Of a stretch of DNA of 64,000 nt, positions 23,901 through 34,925 are shown one piece after another. The notes beneath the pieces are model-generated. The model saw only the letters and a list, made by a program, of their open reading frames with translations. It was not told the origin of the DNA and searched no databases. The position numbers and the translations under genes are program-made. Origin of the DNA: Camarhynchus parvulus (lineage: Eukaryota; Chordata; Aves; Passeriformes; Thraupidae); the NCBI RefSeq assembly GCF_901933205.1, contig NC_044586.1, forward strand, positions 16,934,569 to 16,998,568. Direction: 5' to 3'. How positions within the stretch are numbered: the first letter of the stretch is position 1; each line of letters opens with the position of its first letter.

Positions 23901-25290
23901 CCATCTGCTCTGACTCTGCCAAAAGGATTTAGCACAAAGGTTTTAGCCCAGTTTCTGGGTATGGACTGCCATACTGGAAGGCAGATCTTTCCTGGGATGA
24001 ACTGGAGCCTTCTCTGGGTGAAAGGAGTGATCCCAGACACTGTGTGGGGAGGCACAGGAGCAGCCAAAGCAACAGTGGCTCTTCAGGAGTGTAAATTTAC
24101 AATTTTATAATAAAAGTGTTTCAATCCTTGGTGTTACTTCCTTATAATCCTCAGGATATCTAAAATTCTCCACTCCTTCATTTTTATATCTGCTCATGCA
24201 GTGGGCTCTCTTAAGAAGCATGAATTCACTGGGAAATGCCAAAACACTTATCCCTGCTGAAACAGCTCTTCAGTCCTACAGCAAAGGGAAACTGAAGAGA
24301 TTTTCTGTCATGCCACCTCTTCCTAATCCAGCTGTCACCCAGGATATATTATATCAGCAAAAACATCCCAGGTACCATTCACGCTTTCCTTTGCTGTGTG
24401 ATCACTGCTCTCTCAACCCCCTTCATTTTTTTATAAATGCCATACCAGTCTGGACAACTCTGTTAATCCCTCTCCCTTCTAAACCTTCCAGTTCTTTATG
24501 ATGGCTGTTATGGGCTGTGTTAGGAGCTCTTTGATATTCCATTTCTAGATTTAGCAGTTCATCAGAAGTCCTGAATCACAATTTACACTTCCTTGTGAAA
24601 TTTAAGTCCTGAAACATTTACTGAGCATTATGTAAAGTCTGAGCATTATGCCTCATGTCTTCCTCCTGCAAGCCTGCTGTTCTACCTTCATGGCATTTTG
24701 TGGCTTTTCTTTACATCCAGAGATACACCACAGCCCTTTGGGACCAAACTGAGCCTTTAACTCATGAAAATCTGATGTCTCCTCACTGCAAGCTGTCAAA
24801 TCTCAAGCACTGAGGAGTGGTTACTGCCAATATTTCATTTGATAACAGGTTTTCCTGGCATCACAAAGAGTTTAAACCCCCCAAAGTATTAACTCTTTGG
24901 TCAACTAAGCTTTCCCATGACACATGAATATGCATTTAAAAAAAATCACTTCCTTTAGTACTCCAGACTCAACAGACAATCTCAGGCATTTATTGCTCCT
25001 TGCCCACTGGGAAATTCCTCGTCCCTTCATTCCTTACTGTGATCCAACTGGAGGGTCAATGAGATATATTTCAAGACTTAAGGGAAGTTTGTGATCATGG
25101 AGAAGGAAAAGTGGAAATCTTCTTAGTTAGGAAAATGTGGGCTAGTGTAAGGATTGCATTCCTTCTAGGTTTGGTTTTCATGATCATGGTGTTTATGCAG
25201 AAATTCCCATTTTAGACAGCATCTCTACCTACCTCCACTTTCAAGAATCCAGTTGTAGAATTCCTGAGTTTTCTGCCAAGTTGAAGCCAT
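17794..25290 (-). CDS. ELO-family very-long-chain fatty acid elongase, ELOVL4/ELOVL8-like, seven coding exons
   Basis: ELOVL enzymes carry out the condensing step of fatty acid elongation in the ER membrane, joining malonyl-CoA to an acyl-CoA. Seven exons join in frame with GT-AG borders: 25233-25290, 23567-23754, 22308-22388, 21556-21612, 20322-20436, 19249-19376 and 17794-17964. They give 265 residues. The hallmark motifs are all present: KxxExxD at 121-127, HVYHH at 144-148, NxxxHxxMYxYY at 174-185 and TxxQxxQ at 205-211. The Q five residues before the histidine box (Q139) is the pattern of PUFA-type elongases. Several hydrophobic segments agree with a multi-pass membrane protein. The C-terminus GKREKLT is a basic, dilysine-like ER retention signal. 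Exon alignment from memory is closest to ELOVL4, but this protein is about 50 residues shorter, like the ELOVL8 class described in fish. Family assignment is firm; the paralogue is inference. The start ATG has G at -3 and +4. Confidence 0.93.
18250..18274. repeat. Copy B of a 25-base dispersed direct repeat
   Basis: Partner of 16113-16137. It lies in the last intron of the elongase, while copy A lies beyond the stop codon, so the pair flanks the final exon. Confidence 0.6.
19249..19376 (-). CDS. Elongase coding exon 6
   Basis: Encodes residues 167-209. [12 protein letters not shown] carries the third elongase motif, and [12 protein letters not shown] begins the fourth (TxxQxxQ). Acceptor CTCAG, donor GTAATT, which is weaker than the others but keeps the reading frame. 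Confidence 0.93.
19571..19715 (-). mobile_element. CR1 LINE fragment in an elongase intron
   Basis: ATCATTGGATGGATTGAGTC and GGAAGGGACCTTAAAAGCCA are the reverse complement of the CR1 3' end. It lies in the intron between the exons at 20322-20436 and 19249-19376. Confidence 0.75.
20322..20436 (-). CDS. Elongase coding exon 5 (catalytic histidine box)
   Basis: Encodes residues 129-166 plus one base. FLILRKK is followed by [10 protein letters not shown], the catalytic HxxHH box, with Q139 five residues before the first histidine. The WW that follows resembles ELOVL4. Acceptor TTTCAG, donor GTATGC. Confidence 0.95.
21556..21612 (-). CDS. Elongase coding exon 4 (KxxExxD motif)
   Basis: This 57-base exon encodes residues 110-128, ending SKVIELLDT, which carries the conserved KxxExxD motif. 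Acceptor CAGCAG, donor GTAAGG. Its size and position agree with the ELOVL exon pattern. Confidence 0.93.
22308..22388 (-). CDS. Elongase coding exon 3
   Basis: Encodes residues 83-109, including [11 protein letters not shown], which matches the YSYICQ.VDYS block of ELOVL4. Acceptor TTTCAG, donor GTACAG. The exon starts and ends on codon boundaries. Confidence 0.93.
23123..23215 (-). mobile_element. CR1 LINE fragment in an elongase intron
   Basis: AATCATAGATTGTTCGAAGG then GACCTTAAAGATCACC and GGGGACACCTTCCACTAG. This is a reverse-complement CR1 3' end in the intron between the exons at 23567-23754 and 22308-22388. Confidence 0.8.
23567..23754 (-). CDS. Elongase coding exon 2
   Basis: Completes residue 20 and encodes through residue 82. 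It includes the [10 protein letters not shown] stretch and a hydrophobic segment leading to LGP, both typical of the ELOVL4 N-terminal region. The acceptor is a TTCTCAG and the donor GTGAGG. It ends on a codon boundary. Confidence 0.93.
25233..25290 (-). CDS. Elongase coding exon 1 (start codon)
   Basis: Encodes residues 1-19, beginning [14 protein letters not shown], which resembles the EFY.W stretch near the ELOVL4 N-terminus. It ends one base into a codon at a GTAGGT donor. A good acceptor (pyrimidine run plus CAG) lies eight bases upstream of the ATG, at 25299-25300, so the exon probably starts at 25298 and a non-coding exon precedes it. Confidence 0.85.
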
Positions 25291-26470
25291 CCCAAGTTCT
25301 GGAAAGAAATTAACTTGACTGAGTCAGGAATGAGGAGGCTCTTTAGACTCAGGCTCAGAACTACAGCTAATGAAAGGATAATAGCTTGCTTTCTAAAAAA
25401 TTAACTTTTAGACCAGGATTAAAGTCCCCTTTAAAAAAGGAAGAAAGAGAAGCCCCCCAATGATTAGCTACTTAACTTCCAGATTTTATTTATTTATAAA
25501 CTTTAATAATTTATTATCTAATTTCCAGATTTTGATATTGCATGGAGTTTTCACCTCTAAAAAATGCTCTGAGCAGCTGCATGTGATCTGCCAGATCCAG
25601 GAGGGAACTGCCAGTACCACTGGGAAATCAGTCACGTGGCATTTTTTCCTAAAGCAGTGTGGGCACAACATTCACGTGAGGACAAACACCAAGCATCATA
25701 ACTGCATCTTTCCACAGGTAGCATTAGATATACCCAGTGCTGGAAGGCAGCTAGGGATTCATTCAGCACTGCTGCAGCTCCAGAGGTGTTAACAAAGCTG
25801 GTTATTTGGTTTTTCTGAGGCCCCAGTTTATACATTAATTTTGTTTTATCTTGTATAGATTCTGTAATATAGTATATAAAGTAGAATACACATACATATT
25901 ATGATGATCCTCCTCTTCCCTTCTTTCCTTTAGTAGGGAGATGTTTTCAAAGGCACTTGGAAGTTCTCCTAGAAAACACTTTTCTGCAGTTAGTTTCAAC
26001 AGCTTGAGCTACCTGATCCAGTTCTCTCCATTAGCAAATACACAGGGGCAGCTTCCTCCAGGTTCATCTCCTGCTGGCATTGGGAAAAGTACATTTACTC
26101 CTTTGACCCCTCCTCACAGACTGTGACACCCATGCCCAACATCGTGTCAGTGACAGACACCCCCAAATTTCTCTTCTGCAGTTAATCCTTACAGTCAACC
26201 TCCTTCTTGGGGTGTTCCTCTGACACAAAGCCAGAGACCCCTGGGAGGTGTCACACCTATCCTGACCCAGAGCCACATGCCCTTGTTATCCGGGTGGACT
26301 CTGCTAGCGCCCAGATTAGTTGGCGATTATCAGCGGGCTCAGAGTCAATCCCTCAGGGATTCCACATGGTTACAAGTCCCCAGAAAATCCACACACACTC
26401 CAGCTCACTCCACTTCCCTTCCTTCCCCTCAAACCCGTCGGGCAAAGGCAGGAAGGAGGAGCAGACTCAC

Positions 26471-26580
26471 CACAGCAGCGCAAGTGGCTCCAAGCATCCC
26501 TTTCTCCACGGCTGTCCCCAGCTGCTCGCAGCGCAGGTGGAGCCGGCAAGACAAGGAGCTGCAGCCTTCCTCTCTACAAA
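26471..26580 (-). other. Candidate non-coding first exon of the elongase
   Basis: The elongase start codon lies just after a splice acceptor, so an upstream 5'UTR exon is expected. On the minus strand the nearest good donor, GTGAGT at 26465-26470, ends a moderately CpG-rich stretch. This would give an intron of about 1.2 kb. The upstream border at about 26580 is arbitrary. CpG-containing DNA up to about 26720 could hold the promoter. Confidence 0.4.
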
Positions 26581-26599
26581 GGAGGTGAGTGCATCCCCT

Positions 26600-28991
26600 G
26601 CGAGGTCTTCCACAGCCGTGGTGGATCTTCAGGCCATCTTCTTCAGTCTCCTAGCAGTGGCCACCAAAACCCCACCACAAGCCGCAGGCACCGTGGGGTT
26701 ATCGCGCAACTTAGCCAGAATAAGATTACATCACATACTCCTCCCCCCGGTTTATCTGATTAGGGGACTGGAAAGAAGAGAGAAATGAATGAAGAAGATT
26801 CCTGGGATTCCACAGGAGTGAACCACTGACCTTTAGTGCCATGCTCAGGAGCCCAGCCTGGCCAACTGGGACCTGGGCCAGCATTTCTTCTGCAGGTTTC
26901 TTCAGGACACGCCATGACAGCTTTGCAGACAGTAAAAGATGAGGGATCACAGCTGGAAAGCAGTCTGTTTGGAGCACTCCTTCAGACCAGCACAAGGGGC
27001 TGACAGCAAGCCTTTTGAGTGCTCAAAATAAGTCCAGACCACCAAATGAGGGGACAGAGAACAATGAGAACACTTGCTCGCTCGCTCTCACTCAGTCTCA
27101 CTCACTCAAGGCAGGGAAAACTCAGCTGGAGTCATCTCCCTCATATCCAGCCTGTGTCCCTGGGGGAGTCACTGTGTTTAATGACAGGAGAATATTTGGA
27201 GGGGTGTGACAGAGACACGAAGTGATCTCCAGCAACTGCATCAAGGGAAAATGCAGAGAGCTGCGGTGATTCAGTCCCATGTGACCAGGACCCTGGACCC
27301 CCACCCTCCAAGAAACAGCCCAAAGCCAAGTGATAGGGTTCAGCTTGGTCACCTGGGGCCACCTGGGGTGTGGATACATCCTCTTCTTTTCCCAGTGGGC
27401 ACAGATCATTAGCAAACTCCAAATAAACTAGAGGGTAGTACCATTTCTCATACCATTGCGTTGTGTCTGTCACCAGATCCATAACAAACCTTTTTGAAGG
27501 GCAAAGTGCCAAAGATTAGCTTTTCAAAGCAGCTTTAGGAATTAGGCAGATCATGTGTTGGGAGTTTTTCACTGAAAGATATCACGTGCTGATGCTGTTG
27601 GACGGCTACTGCATTTCTGTGATTTATGGAAACCATGGAAGTATTTAAACAAATATTTTTGGGAAAGGTGATTTAGGATGAAGATTTTGAATTTGGGGGG
27701 TCAGGGTGTTAGAAGTGCAATCCAGTCTAGAAGAGGGTTTGACTGACCTTTGGTAGCATACTGGGTTTTTGCTGACCCAGGGTCAGGGAGACAATTATTG
27801 TGGACTTTACAATTATAGTGAACTTTACACACTTTTTTTTTGTTGTTGTTGTTGGGGTTTTTTTCTTTCTTGCAGAGCTTTCTATTAAAGACCTTTCCTT
27901 GAAGTTTTCTAATTGCTCATGAATCAGCAGGTTTCATTTCTGTATTTTTGGTGCCCTAGTCCTAAAAAGGGTTCAATGATTTATCTGTGTAAATCAATGG
28001 AAGTGATAAATCAGATCAGTCCTTTCTATCTGTCACATGTAGATGGGACTATATTTTATTATATCCATCAGGTAGTTTAAGTAATGTTTGTTGAGTTATT
28101 TATACTGATGTATAAGACTCAGAATTACAGACACAAAACTTTTCCATCAAATATTTTTTACCCTGGTGAAAAAACAATCACCTGCAGTGAATTTTTACAA
28201 ATTTCATTTGGGGCAAACTATTTCATTGTTCACATAAACTGGATTTTTTTTTTAACATCATGAAACATATTTTATTTTTTTGAAATCTTCCCTCTTCCTG
28301 AAGTATTCCCAGTGGTGCTGTTGCAGATGTTCACTAGCACGGCTGGCAGATGGAGAGATGTTCTCAGCAATGTGGTACTTTTACACTCCGGGAATGAGTG
28401 TCCTTTGATGAATTTTAGCACAACTCTGAGGGCAGCTCTGCAGGGACTGCCCACAAAAGTCTCAGAACTTTTACTTTCAGCAAGAGCTCAGTAGAAAAAT
28501 AACCCCCAACATTGGTCCTTCCCTGAAATAGTATTAGGGGAGCTCTTAGTTCCAAAGTGAATTGGGTTTTTCATTCAGTGATTTGGCAAGAAAAAAGGGG
28601 ATTGCAGGGACATGAATGACAAGCACAGTAATAAGGAACTCAGTTATGCATAATGTGTGACAGCTCAGACAACTCCATTGAGATGAAAAAATATATTAAC
28701 CAGTGAAAAACCTGGCTATCTCCAGCACAGTTTAGAGGTGATTGCCACAAAATCATTATCAATAGCAAGTATCAGCAGGAAAACAATCCTGAGGGCTTCT
28801 AGACTGTGCAGCTTTTGCTCTTTGGTCTGTGATTGCTGTTGCTTCCAACCAGAACTGTACTAAAAGGACAAAGTACCAAAGGAGACCTGTTCTAATGCTT
28901 GAGAAAGGCAAGGAGCAGGGGGCCACTCTCATCTGGATACACAGGCTATGTCATGGTGCTGCTCTGAACCCCACAGCAGAGACTTGGCAGA
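26600..28991. other. Region upstream of the elongase, no gene seen
   Basis: Part of the lower end may be the elongase promoter. There is a CTCA-rich run at about 27077-27110 and a GTT/T-rich run at about 27832-27868. No exon was recognised. Confidence 0.45.
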
Positions 28992-29138
28992 TTACAGAAC
29001 CACAAAATGGTTTGGGTTGGAAGAGACCTTAAAGATCATCCAGTTCCACCCCCTACCATGGGCAGGGGCACCTTCCAGTAGCCCAGCTTCCTCAGAGCCT
29101 CATCCAGCCTGGCCTTGGACACTTCCAGAGACAGAAAA
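28992..29138 (-). mobile_element. CR1 LINE 3' fragment
   Basis: Clear reverse-complement CR1: GGTTTGGGTTGGAAGAGACC, TTAAAGATCATCCAGTTCCA, then CCTCATCCAGCCTGGCCTTG. Truncated at its 5' end. Confidence 0.85.
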
Positions 29139-32100
29139 CTTGCACATACCTGGCCCTTGGAACTCCTGAATGGCATCAAATTCACTTCCTATGCAATTCA
29201 AGTGGATCAAGCTGCTCAAGTGTTTGATGCATGCAGATATTCAGATGCAGTTTATTATAAGCAGAAAATAAAAAATACTGGTAACTTATGTATGGAACTG
29301 GCTTCAATGAGAGGTAAATATCAGAGCTGAGGATGCCACAGAACAGGAAGGAAGGTGACAAACCCACAGATCTCTTCCTCAGCTCATATCTACATATGGA
29401 CTCTTGCTAAACAAACTGCTTATGGGATAACACATTTATGAGTCAGGAGAAGTTCAAGGATAGTATTGTCAACACTCCCAGCAGATGAAGCACTACCTTG
29501 CTCCTTGGCAATTGTGCTCCACAGCAAGCTCTGAACTCCTGAAATGATATCTTTGTGAATATATTGCCAAGGAAGGTTCATGTCATCTCCTCTAATTAGT
29601 GCTTTTTAACAACCACCTCAGCTCTCAATTGCTTGCAACAGAAATAAATGACAGCTGGCTTTATGAGTACTGTCTCAACAATGGGGAAAACAATAATAGA
29701 TGTTTTCACAGCCATAGAATTTCTCACAGAATAATAATTGAATGGCTGAGTTAGTTTTGCTAATATGCAATTGCCAGTTTATATATGATTCTGGGGAAAT
29801 ACAGTGGTTTCAGGTGACAATCAGCCAACACTAAAACACTCTAAAGACCTCAGAAAACTTTCCAGTACATCTGGGTCTAATCCACAAAGCTCTTCTGCAT
29901 GAAAAAATCCAAACTCACAGCAAAAAGAAGGCTTTAAGAGGCCCAGTGAAGCAGCTGAAGATGCTTCTGGCACAGGGATTCTGTTTCTTGATTGCCTCGC
30001 TTATGCACTATGCAACCAACTTCACAGACCTTGAAAGGTTTAGAAGAGATTACAGGAAGGGATTTTTGGCAGAGCTACTGAGCAGACTGTCTCTGTGCAT
30101 AGGACTGGGAGACTGCATCAACTCTTGTGTAAATTACAGTCAGACCTATCTTAAGGCGTCTTCAGTGGCACTGGACACCTACCGATGTACAGGCATCTGA
30201 ATTGAGTCCTCTTTGCTTCTAGACTCACCTTTTGTCAGACTTGCCTACTTACTTGATCAGTTCTTTGAGATAAGAACCTTCTCTCATGATGTGCTTTCAT
30301 GGCCAAGCATCAGTCTTGGTTGTGGGAGCCTGAAACAGCCCTGTCTCCAAAAATGCATTTCCAAGTAACTCCTAGGCCTAGAGAACTCAGAAACCTTTGG
30401 CTTTCATCTCAAAATCTGCTGTCTTTTCAGCATGTCTTGAATCAGCGTTATTTCAAAATTATACTGTGACTGGCAAGGAGAAGGGACTTAATGCTGATCC
30501 CAAAATTTAATGCATCATCCAAAAACCTCCCAGAAATGAGTTTAAGATTATGTATTGATCAATTGGCTAATAACAACTTCTTCCAAAAATGAAAACAAAC
30601 AAACAAACAAACCAAAAACCAAACCTTAGGCACCATGGTAGCAACAAGGTTTTTATGCCAAGATGTTGGCATAAAAGGAGTGAGAAGCCAAAAGAAAGAG
30701 AAGGTAATGAGCTTTCATTTAGACATCCAAGTGCTGCCAGGAATATTGTTCTAGTCCTAGAGCTCTACAAAGAACAAACTGAGAGCTCTACTGAACAAAC
30801 TTGATTGTCCAATAGATCCAGCCTGTGGATCTCCAAACCCAGACGTCATGGCATCTCCAATATGCTGGAGCCATGGGTAGAGCACAGATTGAATAGAATT
30901 CCTGCTATAATTAGTGCAGTACCCACATAATGAGAGCGCAGTGCTGATGACTGCTATCTCTTTTTTTCCCATTTAATCAAGGGAATACAGAATCTCCATG
31001 TACCTGTCTCTTGGTAATACTTGAATGTTTCGGTGCTTCTGAGAACTTTCCTCTTCCATTTCACTCCCACACAAACCCACCAATAGCACTGAGCTGAGAA
31101 ATTAATTCTGACCAGCTGTTCCTATTGAAGGGAGAGCACTTAATAGAACTTGCCACTGAACATCCACTGCCATTGGAGAAAGGATTATAAGGATTATTTT
31201 TCCTTTTTTTCCCCCCCTCTAGTTTCTGATATTCCTCCACTTTGTGCACTCAGCTGATCAAATAAGCCAGTCATAACAGATGCTGCTTCAGAAGCTGAAG
31301 AGAGACATTAAATGGTGCACAAATGTTGTCCAGGCCACCTGCAAATGTCTGGGGGTTCGCACTGTAGGAAAGAGGATATTCTTGTAATTGTAATGCTGCT
31401 TCTGAAAGAAAATAATGTATTCTCTTTTTAAATCAGATGCTCTGAATTACCACATCAACATCTGTTAGCCTCATGGGGATTCTGGAAGTCTAGGACAACT
31501 CTTCCCTTTTTTTTGTTTGCCTGGCAGATACCCATATCATCCTCCCTCTGCAAAGATGTGTCCACCAATTTAAACTTACCTGGATCTCTCTGGGATGGTA
31601 CTATGCTTTCATCCCCTTCTGTTTCTACCCTACATCTGGAGAAATGTCCCCACAGAAATTAGTATGGCTCCTTTTTATCATCAAACCTTTTCCCCTAATT
31701 ATGCCTACAAATTGCTGGTGGTCAACCAGACCGTGATGTATCCCCAACTCTTTCTACTTCACCTTTTATTCCCATTTTGCCTGCTCCTCCCTCTCTCCTG
31801 CCCATGCCTGCAATGCACTGGATCGTGTCTAACATGCAGATTGCAGGCTCTGCAGAGTCTGATTCCCTGTGCAATGACTACCAAAGTATTTATGGCAGCA
31901 ATAAAAATTGAGGAGGTAAAATCCTCTTTCCTCCTCTAATGATCTGGTACTGATGCTCCCGGTGGTCTGGACGCCAAATAGAGCAGATATTTATAGGAGC
32001 CAGAAAATGAGCAGTTTGACTTTCCAACTTCCAATGGTGGATTTTGGAGCCAATAGGCAGCACAGAGTGTTCTGATCTCTGTCCTCTAAAGCAATTACTG

Positions 32101-32367
32101 TGTGGAGAACAGCAGACACCTTCCTGAAATTGCCTTATATTTACAATAGCAAAAAAAGATTCAGTTTTGTTATGATCCATCCTGAATCTCTATCTATGGG
32201 TAAAATAGAAAATTTCACCTTGAGTTAAAGTAACTCATGACAAAAGACAGCGACATAAAATCCTTACTGAGGCAACAAACTCCTCCACACAGGAAAAAAT
32301 GGAAACATCTCTACTGGGCAGGACTTTGGCTGGATTTTATGTATTGCTCTCAAAGTCATGATCGCTC
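29139..32367. other. Non-coding stretch, no gene seen
   Basis: There is an (AAAC)n-type run at about 30589-30625. No coding exon or recognised repeat was found in the rest. Confidence 0.45.
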
Positions 32368-32497
32368 TGTTCAAGGCCAGGTTGGATTGGCTCTGAGCAA
32401 CCTGGTCTAGTGGAAGGTGTCCCTGCCCAAGGCAGTGGGTTGGAACTGCATGATCTTTAAGGTTCCTTCCAATCCAAACCATTTTGGGATTCTCTGA
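32368..32497 (+). mobile_element. CR1 LINE 3' fragment
   Basis: Plus-strand CR1: TTCAAGGCCAGGTTGGATTG, CTCTGAGCAACCTGGTCTAG, ATGATCTTTAAGGTTCCTTC, ending near TTTTGGGATTCTCTG. Confidence 0.85.
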
Positions 32498-34380
32498 AAA
32501 CAGCGTGGGTGATGGACTGGAGAAAAAACTGCCACTCTCCTTCAATTTATTGCAGAAAAAGAATGTGGTTGGGACTCCTCCAGTTCAGATTCCTTGGGCC
32601 TGTGGCGAATCAGTCAATAATAGAAGGGCCATACACAGTCAAACAGCTGCAGAGGTGCATTATAAAAGTGACATGATTCCTTTGCAACTCCCCAAGGCAT
32701 TATGAGGTTTAATTACTGTTTTATTCTTAGGAATCCTTACAGAAAGGCAATCTGTTCGTGACAAGAACTGTAAATATCATCACTGCTGCTGGCAACTATA
32801 GTCCTGGTAAGGGTGGCAACAAATGAGCCAGAGTAGCACACAGGAATTTCCTTTCCTCCTGCTTTCTATTCCTTTCTATTCATGCAACTGCATGAAGTCC
32901 TAGAGAAAGTTAACCTGGCTTACAGGCACTGGTCTTGTCATAATTCCAGGCTACAGCCCAAATCCTGAGAGATGATGTGGGCTAGTTCAAGGTACTTCAA
33001 TAGACTTCATCCTTCCTTTTTATCTTGACCACTGTGAGAAGTTTGGAACTGATCCATTTGGGATTGATTGTACATGCTGCTTTGGTTTGTGGGTTAGTCC
33101 TTCTTGCTGTACAGTGCTTTGAGACACAATCTTCTACACGCCAGTGTGGGAAAAACACAATGGTAGAGGATTTGCCTAGCTTGAAGGCAACAAACCACCC
33201 CTCTGAGAGGAAAACACCGATCTCTGCCACAGGAGACACGATGGAGTACAGAGCAGGCACTTACCTTGGAAAGAAAGCCTGGTTCTGAGTATGCAGGTCA
33301 CACATGGTGTTTGTTAATGAAATGGAGGGTGTACAATTTGTCTTCATCTGTCTTAGAGCAGATGAAGGAATCCTTTTAATGACTTTCTGTCAGGAGGAGA
33401 TTTAGACAATTAGAATATGATATAATGACTGTAGCTAGCAAGGCCCAAACTAATGATATAAAGAAAGCAGACAGAAGAAAAAGGGGCCTCCTTTTGCAAA
33501 AGAATGTCTACATGGCTCATGGGTTTCCTTAAGACTACAGAGACTGTGCACTGAAATTAGGATAATTTGCTGAGCTCCAGGATGATAGTTCCATCTCTGT
33601 GCTAAGTAGGTAAGAAAGATTTAAAGAGAGATTTGGAGGTTTCCTGCTGCCCCTTGGAAAAACATCTCCAAAGGCATGCATTTAGGACTCTGCTGAGTGC
33701 CAGCACAGGCAGTCACCACGCTGGTTTGCGCAGTGCCAGAATTGCCCTCCACACAAGTCACCAACAAACAGATCCCTCCCATCTGCTTACCAAAGTATTC
33801 ACTTCAGGATTTCACGGCCTCACCTGCCCAGCCCCTTCCCCAGGAGCAATGTCTTAGCCAAAAACCAGCTGCCAGCAGTAAGAGGTGATGAGAGAAGGGC
33901 GTCATATCACATTTGAGAGTTCGCAGTGGTACCCTGGGGAGCTGGTGACCGTCCTTCAGCACTGTGGGAGGGGTGCGGCAAGGTTTCCACCATGAACGGC
34001 AGCATTTTCTCATAGAGAGGACAGACCAGCTGTGGCCCTAAATTAATAGAATAACCCACCCTTCAGCACTATGAAGAAATCACTTCTATTGGGGCCCTTA
34101 TATCTCAATTAAATGGATTATCAGAATATCGTGTAGATGCCAGGCAAGTATTCATTCTCTCTGAGCTACCTGGAAATCAGCCATAGATGCCAGGGCTCAG
34201 CTGTAGAGTAGGGACTTATGCCAGTTATTTTATTACCCGATTTTGGGGTTTTTTTGCCATGTAGCCATGAGTCTTTAGCCATGTCTCAGGCATCACAGTC
34301 TCTTCTTCTATACTTGAGAACATTTAATAGCTGCAAGAAATCTGTTCTAAAAGTTGATTTAGCAATAGGATCGAGTCCCT
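32498..34380. other. Non-coding stretch, no gene seen
   Basis: No exon, RNA gene or mobile element was recognised. Confidence 0.45.
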
Positions 34381-34680
34381 TGGATTCTAGGATCATTGGG
34401 TCCAGCTCTTGGTGCTGTACAAACACCCCAAGAATCCCACCCTGCGCCTGAGATTGTTGTCCAAATGCTCCTGGAGCCTTGGGGCTGTGACCCTTCCTGG
34501 GGAGCCTGTTCAGTGCCCCACCACCCTCTGGGGAAGAAAATTTCCCTGATACCCACCCTGACCCTCCCCTGACACAGCTCCAGCCATTCCCTGTGTCCGG
34601 TCCCTGGACACACAGAGCAGAGATCTGAGCCTGCCCCGCCTCTTCCTCTCCTGAGGAAGCTGCAGAACTGCTGTGAGATG
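34381..34680 (-). mobile_element. CR1 LINE 3' fragment, about 300 bases
   Basis: Reverse complement of the copy at 51335-51657. Shared blocks include GAGCCTGTTCAGTGCCCCAC and the CCAGCCATTCCCTGTGTCC block. It starts with TGGATTCTAGGATCATTGGG, the degenerate 3' terminal repeat. Confidence 0.85.
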
Positions 34681-34831
34681 TCACTCAGGATGCCTTGCAA
34701 CTGGACTTTTGTGCTAAATTAAAGATTTTTTCACTGTGGGTCATGAGAGGGAATGTTTGGGAAATGTTGACGCTATTTGTACCAAAATGGTCCAACTCAC
34801 ATATTCCCTGGACAGGACTGGCAAGTGTAAA

Positions 34832-34925
34832 TCATAGAATAGCCTGGGCTGGAAGGCAGCTTAAAGATCATCCAGTTCCAACACCCCTGCCATTGGCAGG
34901 GACACTTTTCAGTAGACCAAGTCCC
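34832..34925 (-). mobile_element. CR1 LINE 3' fragment
   Basis: AATCATAGAATAGCCTGGGC then TTAAAGATCATCCAGTTCCA. A short 3' end of the common subfamily, lying 150 bases from the previous fragment in the same orientation. Confidence 0.85.

Noticed and set aside
26207..26788. A 193-codon plus-strand open frame over the presumed elongase first exon
   Set aside because: No recognisable domain. It lies antisense to the candidate 5' exon, in CpG-containing DNA with few stops.
27141..27512. A 123-codon minus-strand open frame with a tyrosine/tryptophan-rich segment
   Set aside because: I considered an extra membrane-protein exon, but it matches no family I know and lacks convincing paired splice sites.
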